A stretch of 51,175 nt of DNA from JAPYWM01 sp964489015 (GTDB taxonomy: Bacteria > Bacteroidota > Bacteroidia > SpSt-205): positions 1 through 51,175 of the forward strand of contig CAZAXD010000014.1 in assembly GCA_964489015.1 (NCBI GenBank). The letters are read 5' to 3'. A model generated the notes under the pieces. That model was not told where the DNA came from. It saw nothing but the letters and a program-made list of their open reading frames with translations, and did not search any database. The position numbers were made by a program, and so were the translations under genes. Below are positions 26,764 to 35,195 of the stretch, piece by piece; position 1 is the first letter of the stretch; each line of letters opens with the position of its first letter.

Positions 26764-27734
26764 GGCAGGGGAAGGGTATCGAGTAAGGCGCGGTGGGTGC
26801 GATGCCACTCAATGGTGCGATCGAGGCCGGTCCAAAAGTCAACCTGCGGCTCCCATCCTAAGTAAGCTCGTGCTTTTTGAATATCGGCTTGGGTGTGCAG
26901 TATATCGGCCTTGGGGAAAGGATGCTTGAGAAGGGTGAGCGGTTTGTTGAAGGCTTTCGCAATGTAAGCCAGTACGTCCTTGAGGGAGGTAGGGGCTCCT
27001 CCGCCGCCGATGTTGAGGATCTCATATCCCTTTAGGTCGAGGGCGGCGACGGTAGCCCGCGCTACGTCTTCTACAAAGGTGAAGTCCCGTGATTGGGAGC
27101 CGTCGCCGTACAAGTGAACCGGCTGGCCCCGGTAGATCCACTCAATAAACCGAAAAATGCTCATGTCAGGTCGGCCCGCTGGGCCGTACACCGTGTAGTA
27201 CCGCAAAATGGCGACATGAATGCCGTAATGGTAGTGATACGTGTAGGCCATGAGCTCGGCAGCTTTTTTAGAGGCGGCATAGGGGGATATAGGCGTATTG
27301 ACCGGCTGCGTTTCCTCAAAAGGCAGGGGACTGCCTGCATAAAGGGACGAAGTGGAAGCTAGCACATACTGACTGATACCATACTGCCGCATGAGCTCTA
27401 AAAGATGTAGGCTGCCCGTGGCATTTGTGTGATGATAGAGGAGCGGATTTTCCAAACTGGCGCGTACGCCAGCACGAGCCGCCAGGTTGACTACGGCGTC
27501 TAAAGGCACTGCTGCCGCAAACGTAGCGCGTAGACTCTCCCAGTCCGCTAAATCAACAGGATAAAACTGAAAGCCTGGCTGGGCAGCCAACTGGGCTATC
27601 CGATATTGTTTGAGGCGAGGGCTATAGTAGTCGTTGAGATTGTCTAAGCCGAAGACGGTATATCCTTTCTCCAAGAGCAGTTTGGTTACATAGCTTCCGA
27701 TAAAGCCCGCTGCACCAGTCACCAAAATGCGCAT
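26760..27734 (-). CDS. NAD-dependent nucleotide-sugar epimerase (UDP-glucuronate 4-epimerase-like)
   Basis: 324 residues, SDR fold. NAD-binding GAAGFIG is at the N-terminus, followed by GLDNLNDYYSPRLK, which is typical of UDP-glucuronate 4-epimerases. The catalytic site is Ser-Ser then YAASK (YxxxK). The substrate-binding block is RDFTFVEDVA. It likely makes UDP-galacturonate for surface polysaccharide; related 4-epimerases cannot be excluded. ATG 27734 was chosen over the longer frame to 27773 because the longer one covers the -7 box and the divergent rsgA start. Confidence 0.88.
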   Translation of the reverse strand: MRILVTGAAGFIGSYVTKLLLEKGYTVFGLDNLNDYYSPRLKQYRIAQLAAQPGFQFYPVDLADWESLRATFAAAVPLDAVVNLAARAGVRASLENPLLYHHTNATGSLHLLELMRQYGISQYVLASTSSLYAGSPLPFEETQPVNTPISPYAASKKAAELMAYTYHYHYGIHVAILRYYTVYGPAGRPDMSIFRFIEWIYRGQPVHLYGDGSQSRDFTFVEDVARATVAALDLKGYEILNIGGGGAPTSLKDVLAYIAKAFNKPLTLLKHPFPKADILHTQADIQKARAYLGWEPQVDFWTGLDRTIEWHRTHRALLDTLPLP

Positions 27735-27739
27735 CTTTG
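27732..27739 (+). promoter_or_regulatory. Possible -7 box of rsgA (CATCTTTG)
   Basis: One mismatch, eight bases before the GTG at 27748. It covers the start codon of the divergent epimerase gene. Confidence 0.45.
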
Positions 27740-27747
27740 CGAAAGTA
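27740..27747 (-). promoter_or_regulatory. Possible -7 box of the epimerase gene (TACTTTCG)
   Basis: One mismatch, five bases before ATG 27734; directly abuts the divergent rsgA box. Confidence 0.5.
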
Positions 27748-28677
27748 GTGCAAAAAGCCTTGATTACTCGCACAGGCGGTGACCATTTGTATAGCCGACA
27801 CCTGGAGAGCCAAGTAGAGTACGTGGCTATTCTGCGAGGGAAGCACCGCTTGGCCGATAGACCCTACACGTTGCCTATAGCGGTGGGCGATATCGTACTG
27901 GGTTATGTAGAGGAAGCCCAGTTTGTTCTCATGGATTGGGAGCCTCGCAAAAACTGGCTTATCCGCCAAGATCCCCACAACCCTTATCGGCAGCAGATCC
28001 TCGGCGCTAATCTGGATCAAGCTTTTCTGCTCGTTACAGTAGAATCGCCCTTTACGCCGCAGCGGTATATCGATGGCTTTTTGGTGCTGTGCGAGGCCTA
28101 TGGCGTGCCTGTCAGCTTGCTCTTTACCAAGGCCGATGTGCCGCTTAGGGCCAAGGTCCAAGCGCGGAAAACCCACCTCATGACCCTTTACCGTGATCTG
28201 GGGTACTGGGTCCAAGAGGTCAGTCCGGTGAGTGGATTGGGCCTCGATACCCTGCGTGCGAAGTTGACAGGACAAACGAGCTTTCTAACAGGCCTGAGTG
28301 GCGTCGGCAAGACTACCCTTATTAATGCGCTAATTCCCGGACTAGGACTCCGTACGCAGCCGCTTGCTAAGCTCACCCAAAAGGGACGGCATACGACGAC
28401 CTATACGGCGCTTTATGACCTGCCAGGGGGCGGCGCGCTGATTGACTCGCCAGGCTTTGGAGAGTTTACACCTGCCGGGATCGCCCGAGCCGAACTCAGT
28501 CATTACTTTCCCGAAATGCGTGCTCGGCTTAAGGATTGCCGCTTTGCCAACTGCCTGCACATCGATGAGCCGGATTGTGCCGTCCAAAGAGCGGTCGCCG
28601 CTGGAGCGATAGCCCATAGCCGTTATCACACTTACTTAGCGCTTTTAGAAAAGCTGGAATCTGCTTCAGAGCCATGA
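27748..28677 (+). CDS. rsgA: Ribosome small-subunit GTPase RsgA
   Basis: 309 residues, a circularly permuted GTPase that aids late 30S maturation. An N-terminal OB domain is followed by G4 (FTKAD), then G1 (SGVGKTT) and G3 (DSPGFGEF), in the permuted order, and a C-terminal zinc knuckle with CRFANCLH and a later Cys. The frame extends to an ATG at 27727, but that lies inside the epimerase start; GTG 27748 gives the expected OB start. It overlaps dtd by four bases. Confidence 0.93.
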   Translation: MQKALITRTGGDHLYSRHLESQVEYVAILRGKHRLADRPYTLPIAVGDIVLGYVEEAQFVLMDWEPRKNWLIRQDPHNPYRQQILGANLDQAFLLVTVESPFTPQRYIDGFLVLCEAYGVPVSLLFTKADVPLRAKVQARKTHLMTLYRDLGYWVQEVSPVSGLGLDTLRAKLTGQTSFLTGLSGVGKTTLINALIPGLGLRTQPLAKLTQKGRHTTTYTALYDLPGGGALIDSPGFGEFTPAGIARAELSHYFPEMRARLKDCRFANCLHIDEPDCAVQRAVAAGAIAHSRYHTYLALLEKLESASEP

Positions 28678-29117
28678 GACTACTGATTCAGCGCGTGAGC
28701 CAGGCGTGGGTCGTGGTCGAAGGGCAAGAGGTCGGCCGCATTGGCCAAGGGCTTCTGGGCTTAGTTGGCTTTCAGCGCACGGATACCCCGGATCTCCTCC
28801 CTAAGGCCGTCCATAAGCTAGTCAACCTGCGTGTGTTCTCGGATGCAGAGGGCCGCATGAACCGCTCGCTCATAGAAGTAGGCGGTAGCTTGCTCATCGT
28901 CTCACAGTTTACCTTGTACGGCGTGCTGGAAAAGGGTTTTAGGCCGTCCTTTAGTCAGGCCGCACCTGCGCCCCAGGCCCTCGCCTTATATGAGGCCTTT
29001 CTCGCAGAAATCAGGCGGGCAGCTCCTCAAGTGCCTCTACAAACCGGGCGGTTTGGCGCTCTTATGCAGGTGCATCTCTGCAATGACGGCCCCGTCACCC
29101 TCTGGCTGGATTTTTGA
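28674..29117 (+). CDS. dtd: D-aminoacyl-tRNA deacylase
   Basis: 147 residues, the full family length. It removes mischarged D-amino acids from tRNA. The two active-site motifs are present: SQFTLYG and the cross-subunit motif reading NDGPVT. It starts within rsgA (ATGA). Confidence 0.96.
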   Translation: MRLLIQRVSQAWVVVEGQEVGRIGQGLLGLVGFQRTDTPDLLPKAVHKLVNLRVFSDAEGRMNRSLIEVGGSLLIVSQFTLYGVLEKGFRPSFSQAAPAPQALALYEAFLAEIRRAAPQVPLQTGRFGALMQVHLCNDGPVTLWLDF

Positions 29118-29131
29118 AGAATTAAAAAATT

Positions 29132-29139
29132 TATATTTG
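29132..29139 (+). promoter_or_regulatory. -7 box of the S15 peptidase gene (TATATTTG)
   Basis: Perfect box four bases before ATG 29144, in an AT-rich 26-base gap. Confidence 0.75.
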
Positions 29140-29143
29140 CCTC

Positions 29144-32029
29144 ATGCGCAGTTTACTATGGGGCCTAGTCCTCCTTTCTCTGCTCAGGGCCCAGCAGCCC
29201 AACGGCTTGATAGACACGCTAACCGATCTCGTTTCGCACACGGAATACCTCGTTCCCATGCGGGACGGTGTTCCTTTGGCGACGAGCGTCAACCTGCCCA
29301 TATTTTCAGACACGGCAGCTATCGACATAGACTTAGCGAGTCTTGGAATTCCTGGCCTCAGTGGAGTACGCCGTATTCGGTTTGCTTATCCGGGGACACA
29401 ATACTTCGTGTATCCCAATCAATCTGATCCCTATGCTTTGCCGGTCCTCTTTACCCGAACCCCTTACAACAAGGGCGGTTCAGAACTCAGTAAGGGTTAT
29501 GCGTTGCTAGGCTATGCCGGCATTGAGCAGGATATGCGCGGTCGCTACCGTTCGTGGGGCGTCTACCTCCCCATGTACAGCGACAGTTGGGAAAAGACCG
29601 CTTATGTCAGCCAGTTTGGTGCCGGGACAGGCCACCCTTTGGATATCACACCCAATAAGGAAGCCAATATCCATGAGGATGGCTATGATTCCTACCGCTG
29701 GATCCTCGATAGCTTGCGCTATGATAGCGATGGCAATGGGCAGGTGACGCCTACCGATCGTCTACGTTGCAATGGGCGAGTCGGCATGTTTGGCGGTTCG
29801 GCCTTAGGCAATTCACAGTATCAGCTGGCGGCTGCCCATCGAATAGACCCTAGCCAGCCTGGTCTAAAGTGTCTAATGCCGGTGGTCGCCTCTGGCGAAT
29901 TTTATCACAGCACCGGGCATCATAATGGGGTCTTTCGAGAGCGGATCATCGATGGATGGATTCGCGGGCAGGTAGAATTTTATGGAGACTGGGTGAGCGG
30001 TCCGGCTGATCCCTATGACAATCTCCATACCCTCGCCGATTATGGCCCAGCTATTCAAAATGCCCAGCAGGCGGCCGAAGCTTGTATCGATTTTTGGACG
30101 ACGATGTATCGGGGGCACTATCCCAATTCCCCCGCTCGTGCCGTCATGGACATCAGTCACGCCACCCTCGACGCCAATGGCAATCCCCAGTGGCGTGGTC
30201 CTGTCAGCCGCTACACCAACATCCAGGTGCCAGTCTACAATCTAACGGGGTGGTGGGATATTTTCATCGATGGGCAGATTCAGACCTGGCAGTATCTCAT
30301 GAAATACCTGCCTGATAGCCTCAAGTGGTACCAGAAACTAGTCATTGGCCCCTGGGCGCATCAGACCATCGGCACCCGTTCCACGGGCGACATGCGCCTC
30401 CTGCCAGATGGGCGCGATCACCGCTATCCGTCGAATGTCACTGAAGAGTTTAACGTTCCAGACGTCTCCAGCCTAAACTTAGAAGCGGCTAGCCGGCTTA
30501 TCACGTCTGAGGTGGTCGGCTGGTTCCGGTACTTCTTAGGCACGCCGACTTTCCAACTGCCGCCGGATACTGCTTGGCAGTACTTAGGGGCTACGGTGTT
30601 TGGAGATATTTATGTGCGGGTGCCAGCAGATACCTTCCGCACAGGCTTTTACGCCTTTTACAACTTCCTCAATGGGGCGGGTGGACTCGATAACTTCCCG
30701 ATTGAGGTCAAAGTCGGTGCCAATGGTACGCCCACCCGTCAGACGATTAGCATCCCAGCGACAGGCGTATCCGTCTTTGGCGATACAACCCGTACCCCCG
30801 TGACCGGTACCGATTACGAGTTTGATGCTACCCAACCCAACGGCCGTAAGAATGTCCGGTTTTACGTGGTAGGGCCTGTCGGGGATAGCCTCAATCCCCA
30901 GGTGGGCAATTTCTGGTACAGTGGTGATACCTTCCCCTTACCCAATCTATCGCGCCTTCGTTTGTACCTACATGGGGACGGGCGCCTATCTGAGGTGCCT
31001 CCCTCCGGGCCTGAGTCGCCTCGTGCTTTTGTCGCTGATCCGATAGATCCCGTTCCCACCCATGGTGGACCTAACATGATCGTTTACACGCCTGATCGGG
31101 CTCGGCTTAGCCAGGGGCAGATGGACTTTACGGATCCGGCTTATCGGGATCAAGTGCTCGATCGACCAGCCCGTTACACGGTTAATGGTCAGCCGTATAC
31201 GGACCTCATTAGTTATGTGTCGGACTATATCCCAGAGTCGCTCTGCGTGGCAGGCTTTTCGACGATTCAGCTCTATCAAGCGATCAAACCGCTCTCAGGA
31301 CCTTTTGCAGACTCTGCCAATGGAGATGTCGTCGTGCGTATTTTGGATGTGTATCCGGATGGGCGCGAGTATTATGTATTTGAAGGGGCTTGCAATGCCC
31401 GCGCAAGGGAGTACGCCGCTTCTTGGGCGGATGGGGCCGAAGACACGTCCAAGCCCTGGTACAATCTCGTGGCTGACTCCGTCTATCAATGGCGTTTCCG
31501 TTCGCTCCCTATTGCTTACTGCTGGGGGAAAGGCCATCGCATCAAAGTCCTCGTAAGCGCTACCAACTACCCGCGCTATCAACCCTGCCCAAATGTGCCC
31601 TTAGAACCCGGCACCTTCTACCGACGCCGGCCTTTTGACGCGACACCGTATAACTTCTACGGTAATACGCTCTATCCGCGTCGTAACCTTCAGACTATCC
31701 ACTCCGCGCCTGATAAACCCTCTTATATCGAGCTGCCAGTTTTGGGAGGGCGATTTGTGTCGAGTCTGTCTGCAGCCTCCTCCAAGGAAGGAGCTGCCTT
31801 CCAGGTTTACCCCAATCCTGCTACCACGCATGCCTTCGTGGAAGCGTCTCAGCCGGGGCATTACCGGGTCGAAGTCTACAATGTAAGTGGGGGGCGCGTC
31901 TTTGCTTGTGACTATAGCGGCAGCGTTCTCACCCTCCCGACCCAGCAGTGGACGCCAGGACTCTATCTGGTACGCCTGCAAGCAGCGGAGCAGACTCTCA
32001 CTTATAAGCTGGCCGTCTTGCCCCACTAA
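29144..32029 (+). CDS. T9SS-secreted CocE/NonD-type S15 peptidase or hydrolase
   Basis: 961 residues: signal peptide (LLWGLVLLSLLRAQ), an alpha/beta-hydrolase of the X-Pro dipeptidyl-peptidase class with Ser219 (in GGSALG), Asp372 (GWWDIFIDG) and His406 (GPWAHQT), a C-terminal jelly-roll lid as in CocE, and a type A T9SS sorting domain starting at VYPNPATTH. It probably works outside the cell on proline-containing peptides or esters; the substrate is unknown. A strong terminator follows. Confidence 0.9.
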   Translation: MRSLLWGLVLLSLLRAQQPNGLIDTLTDLVSHTEYLVPMRDGVPLATSVNLPIFSDTAAIDIDLASLGIPGLSGVRRIRFAYPGTQYFVYPNQSDPYALPVLFTRTPYNKGGSELSKGYALLGYAGIEQDMRGRYRSWGVYLPMYSDSWEKTAYVSQFGAGTGHPLDITPNKEANIHEDGYDSYRWILDSLRYDSDGNGQVTPTDRLRCNGRVGMFGGSALGNSQYQLAAAHRIDPSQPGLKCLMPVVASGEFYHSTGHHNGVFRERIIDGWIRGQVEFYGDWVSGPADPYDNLHTLADYGPAIQNAQQAAEACIDFWTTMYRGHYPNSPARAVMDISHATLDANGNPQWRGPVSRYTNIQVPVYNLTGWWDIFIDGQIQTWQYLMKYLPDSLKWYQKLVIGPWAHQTIGTRSTGDMRLLPDGRDHRYPSNVTEEFNVPDVSSLNLEAASRLITSEVVGWFRYFLGTPTFQLPPDTAWQYLGATVFGDIYVRVPADTFRTGFYAFYNFLNGAGGLDNFPIEVKVGANGTPTRQTISIPATGVSVFGDTTRTPVTGTDYEFDATQPNGRKNVRFYVVGPVGDSLNPQVGNFWYSGDTFPLPNLSRLRLYLHGDGRLSEVPPSGPESPRAFVADPIDPVPTHGGPNMIVYTPDRARLSQGQMDFTDPAYRDQVLDRPARYTVNGQPYTDLISYVSDYIPESLCVAGFSTIQLYQAIKPLSGPFADSANGDVVVRILDVYPDGREYYVFEGACNARAREYAASWADGAEDTSKPWYNLVADSVYQWRFRSLPIAYCWGKGHRIKVLVSATNYPRYQPCPNVPLEPGTFYRRRPFDATPYNFYGNTLYPRRNLQTIHSAPDKPSYIELPVLGGRFVSSLSAASSKEGAAFQVYPNPATTHAFVEASQPGHYRVEVYNVSGGRVFACDYSGSVLTLPTQQWTPGLYLVRLQAAEQTLTYKLAVLPH

Positions 32030-32050
32030 ATCGGAATTTTAAGAATCAGA

Positions 32051-32092
32051 AGGGGGCGGGTTCGCTGGAGCCTGCCCCCTGACTTTTTATTT
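32051..32092 (+). terminator. Rho-independent terminator of the S15 gene
   Basis: AGGGGGCGGG pairs with CCTGCCCCCT (one wobble) around a 10-base loop, followed by a T-rich tail. Confidence 0.85.
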
Positions 32093-32099
32093 AAGAAAA

Positions 32100-32128
32100 C
32101 AAGGGACGGATGCTTTATCCGTCCCTTG
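32100..32128 (-). terminator. Rho-independent terminator of tRNA-Arg
   Basis: A perfect 12-bp stem CAAGGGACGGAT with a 5-base loop directly abuts the tRNA 3' end; on the minus strand TTTTCTT follows. Confidence 0.85.
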
Positions 32129-32203
32129 CGCACCCGGGAGGATTCGAACCCCCAACCGCCAGATCCGTAGTCTGGTGCTCTAATCCAATTGAGCTACGGG
32201 TGC
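32129..32203 (-). tRNA. tRNA-Arg (anticodon ACG)
   Basis: Cloverleaf is complete: acceptor GCACCCG/CGGGTGC, anticodon stem CCAGA/TCTGG with loop CTACGGA, and T-loop TTCGAAT. The 3' CCA is not encoded; G is the discriminator base. Confidence 0.95.
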
Positions 32204-32213
32204 TTAGTGGGGG

Positions 32214-32221
32214 CAAATATA
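32214..32221 (-). promoter_or_regulatory. -7 box of tRNA-Arg (TATATTTG)
   Basis: Perfect box, 10 bases before the mature 5' end. Confidence 0.75.
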
Positions 32222-32245
32222 CGACGTTTTACACATACAATAGCC

Positions 32246-32983
32246 TTAGCGCTTGATCTGGAGTACAGATAGATTTCGTTCATACACGTCCAAGGTGCCA
32301 CCGTTGACGCCAAAGCTATTTCCGTATAGTTCTAGCCGGTAGTAGTACGTTTGCCCGGGCACTAGACCTAGGTCCACGTAGCTAACGGCCGTGCTTGTAT
32401 TGAAGCTGCTTGTGGTAGAGACCAATCCATTCGGGAAGCGCAAGGCACAGATGCCTGATCCGTAAGTAAGGACAGTTCGCCCTACCGTGAAGGCCGGGTC
32501 TTGGGCCCGTACCAGGATCAAGAAATAACCGGCTAGCGCGTGGTTCCCACTCATGGTGGTGTTATTGACGATCCGAGCAAAGCCCGTGATGAAGACACCG
32601 CTATGGGCGGGGCCGCTCCCATCGGGGATAGTAATGGAAACGGTCGTATTGGGAATGGGGGCATAGGTAGCGTTGTAAGCAATCGCATCCGGCGCTGGTG
32701 GAAAGGTGACGTTGACACCTGTAACTTCTTGGTTCACAAAGTTCCCCACGAAGCGCACATCGCCTACGACATGCAGCGTATGGGCCGGCGTAGCGGTGCC
32801 CAAGCCAGTTTGGCCTTCTACGATGAGACCGTTGGACGGCGCGGCCGTCAGCGCATACGTGGCACCAATGCTGACGTTGCCCGCCACCGATAGACGGCTC
32901 GCTGGAATAGCCGTTCCAATCCCTACATTTTGCCCTAATGCTAAGCCCATGCAGCTAAGCCCGAATACAGTAAGCTTTGCCAT
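32246..32983 (-). CDS. Fibre-like secreted protein with GIGT repeats
   Basis: 245 residues: signal peptide (LTVFGLSCMGLALGQ), then tail-fibre-like repeats beginning NVGIGTAIPASRLSVAGN and GLGTATPAHTLHVVGDV, and a C-terminal globular beta region. Such repeats form trimeric beta fibres in phage tails and in many Bacteroidota surface proteins. No T9SS domain is seen. ATG 32983 is preferred to 33019, which would put 12 polar residues before the signal peptide; TTAACTTG lies six bases before it. Confidence 0.75.
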   Translation of the reverse strand: MAKLTVFGLSCMGLALGQNVGIGTAIPASRLSVAGNVSIGATYALTAAPSNGLIVEGQTGLGTATPAHTLHVVGDVRFVGNFVNQEVTGVNVTFPPAPDAIAYNATYAPIPNTTVSITIPDGSGPAHSGVFITGFARIVNNTTMSGNHALAGYFLILVRAQDPAFTVGRTVLTYGSGICALRFPNGLVSTTSSFNTSTAVSYVDLGLVPGQTYYYRLELYGNSFGVNGGTLDVYERNLSVLQIKR

Positions 32984-32989
32984 AAAGGG

Positions 32990-32997
32990 CAAGTTAA
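32990..32997 (-). promoter_or_regulatory. Possible -7 box of the fibre-like gene (TTAACTTG)
   Basis: Degenerate match to TAnnTTTG, six bases before ATG 32983. Confidence 0.35.
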
Positions 32998-33078
32998 ACG
33001 TTTTATTTCTGATTTCCAAATCCCCCTTACAAAAGCCAATCAGCGTTTGGGGTTTACGTATCCTTTACCTGTGGCCCT

Positions 33079-33086
33079 TATCTTTG
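33079..33086 (+). promoter_or_regulatory. -7 box of the T9SS protein gene (TATCTTTG)
   Basis: Perfect box, five bases before ATG 33092; codons upstream of that ATG read through it. Confidence 0.75.
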
Positions 33087-33091
33087 CTGAG

Positions 33092-35191
33092 ATGCGACGC
33101 CTGGGGTGGGTAGCGAGCTTTCTGGGATGTGTGCTATGGGGGCAGGCGAGCTTCGTGGAGAAGCAGGCCAGCGTAGGCAATTTTCGGGTAACCGTTAATA
33201 ATCTGGGGATGATTGGCAATAGTTTCAAAGGGAGCTATTTGGTACAGGGGTTCCCGTCTGCTGAGTATCCCAAGCGCTCCGGCATTGAGCACATTTTTGA
33301 GGGTGGGCTGTGGATTGGAGCGAAGAAGGGGCCCACGGTGATCGTCTCCACCGGTGCGGTCGATGATCCCACAGGCTATACCACTGGCAAGGCCGGCTTT
33401 GAATTTTCTGCAGAGCCGGGTGCTGTGCTTCTGGAGCGCTCTTCGCTTATTGACCAGCCTACTTATAGCCCGCAGGCTATCTCCCACCAAGACTTCGTCG
33501 CAGATTTCACCGATCGAAATACTACAGTTCCTGGCACGAGCATCCCCATTCAGAACCTAGAAAGCGGTCCCTTGGGCGCTGATGTGCACATGGAAGTATA
33601 CAACTGGAGCTATACCTTCGCTAACTTTTTTCTAATCTACAATTTCACCATTTACAATCGCAGTGCAGAAAATTGGGATACCGTATTTGTGGGGTATTGG
33701 GTTGACCCTGTTATTCGCAATACTACGATTGCTCCTGCCGGCTCTGGGGGGACCAACTTTTACAATAAGGGGGGGAATGGCTACATTGATAGTCTATTCT
33801 TGGGGTATGAGTTTGATGCGGCGGGGGATGTGGGTTTTACGGACACGTATTTTGGGTTAAAGTTTTTAGGGGCGACTTACAGTGGGCAGTTTTATCATCC
33901 CCGCCGGCAGCCTACGCCACCGCCGGATTTTCGGGTAAACTTTCAGAGTTGGACCTTCCGAGACTTTTCAGGGGCCTTTCGCAGTCCAGCCAATGATGCA
34001 GAAAGATATGCGAAGCTCTCCCAAAGTTTAACAGATCGAGTAGACTGGAATAGCTATGTCATTCCGGCCTTACGGGTACAGGGTAATCGCTCGATTCTCG
34101 TTTCGGCGGGGCCTTTTTATGGTGTCAGACCGGGGGATAGTATCAACGTGGCGTTTGCTTTTGTATGGGCCCGTAAAACAGCCGATGGTCGGCCCAATGC
34201 CGATGACACGCCGGTCCAAAAGGCGGAATTCGTCCAAAATGCGAGCTGGGCTCAAGCGACCTTCAACGGGGAAGATGCCAACTTCAATGGCCAGCTAGAC
34301 TCGGGCGAAGACCTCAACGCCAACGGCCGTTTAGACCGGTATCTCCTTCCTGCACCGCCCTTGGTCCCGCGTTATCGGTATGAAATCGGCTCTAATCGGA
34401 TTACACTTTATTGGGACGCTAGTGCTGAGGAGAGCGTGGACCCCATCTCGCGCAAAAAAGACTTTGAGGGCTACCGACTTTACAAGACAACCCTTGGCTT
34501 TGATGTTAAGGACGTGGTCGATGTGCTGGCCGAGCTCAAGCCCGTTGCGCAGTTTGATAGACCTGGAAACGGCATCGGGTATGACAACGGTTTCGGGGCG
34601 ATTCGCTTAGCGGAGCCTGTTTACTTTCCCGGTGATCCTACGCCCTATGTCTACAAGTATGAGTTCTCGGGCATTACCAATGGCTGGCAGCATGCTATAG
34701 CGATTACAGCTTTTGATGAAGGCGACCCCGGCCGCAATCTGGAGTCTCTAGAAAGCAGTGCTCTCAGCACCCTCCGGCGAGTTTTCGCAGGCGCCCCCCC
34801 CAATAAAGATTTTGCCTGGGGTGACCCCTACGTCTACCCTAATCCTTACTATGAGCGGGCGGCTTGGGAAGGCGCTTCCGCGGCTTACGAGGATAAGCGG
34901 ATCATGTTTGCTAATCTACCTCCCCGTTGTGAGGTGTCTATCTATACTGCAGCTGGTGATCTGGTGTATCGCTTTATGCATGACGAGAATAATCCTTCGT
35001 CCATGGTGAAGCAGAGCCGTTGGTACAGCACCTATACCGAGCCGCAGCAGCTTGCCACGAGTGGCGGCGAGCACGGCTGGAACCTCATCTCCAGCGGAGG
35101 CCAAATTATCGCCCGAGGCTTGTATGTCTTTGCCGTGAAGGACCTTGAAACGGGAAAGGTCCGGACTGGAAAATTTGTAATCATTCGTTAG
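33092..35191 (+). CDS. Large T9SS-secreted protein of unknown function
   Basis: 699 residues: signal peptide (LGWVASFLGCVLWGQ), a long beta-rich ectodomain with the IEHIFEGGLWIGAKKG start that recurs in this group of proteins, an Asp/Asn-rich calcium-loop-like stretch (DANFNGQLDSGEDLNANG), an FN3-like region and a C-terminal sorting domain starting at VYPNPYYERA and ending GRTGKF-like VRTGKFVIIR. It is probably a surface or released structural protein. ATG 33092 is used rather than 33047 since the box lies between them. The next gene begins four bases after its stop. Confidence 0.8.
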   Translation: MRRLGWVASFLGCVLWGQASFVEKQASVGNFRVTVNNLGMIGNSFKGSYLVQGFPSAEYPKRSGIEHIFEGGLWIGAKKGPTVIVSTGAVDDPTGYTTGKAGFEFSAEPGAVLLERSSLIDQPTYSPQAISHQDFVADFTDRNTTVPGTSIPIQNLESGPLGADVHMEVYNWSYTFANFFLIYNFTIYNRSAENWDTVFVGYWVDPVIRNTTIAPAGSGGTNFYNKGGNGYIDSLFLGYEFDAAGDVGFTDTYFGLKFLGATYSGQFYHPRRQPTPPPDFRVNFQSWTFRDFSGAFRSPANDAERYAKLSQSLTDRVDWNSYVIPALRVQGNRSILVSAGPFYGVRPGDSINVAFAFVWARKTADGRPNADDTPVQKAEFVQNASWAQATFNGEDANFNGQLDSGEDLNANGRLDRYLLPAPPLVPRYRYEIGSNRITLYWDASAEESVDPISRKKDFEGYRLYKTTLGFDVKDVVDVLAELKPVAQFDRPGNGIGYDNGFGAIRLAEPVYFPGDPTPYVYKYEFSGITNGWQHAIAITAFDEGDPGRNLESLESSALSTLRRVFAGAPPNKDFAWGDPYVYPNPYYERAAWEGASAAYEDKRIMFANLPPRCEVSIYTAAGDLVYRFMHDENNPSSMVKQSRWYSTYTEPQQLATSGGEHGWNLISSGGQIIARGLYVFAVKDLETGKVRTGKFVIIR

Positions 35192-35195
35192 CCTT

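Noticed and set aside
31601..32026. 141-aa minus-strand ORF opposite the end of the S15 peptidase gene
   Set aside because: It is a shadow of the T9SS domain coding region; no start signal or domain.
32051..32128. CRISPR-like repeats
   Set aside because: The two adjacent hairpins differ in sequence and each fits a terminator for one of the two facing units.
32246..32983. Phage tail fibre and therefore a prophage remnant
   Set aside because: The GIGT repeats recall tail fibres, but the gene has its own signal peptide and no phage gene is nearby.
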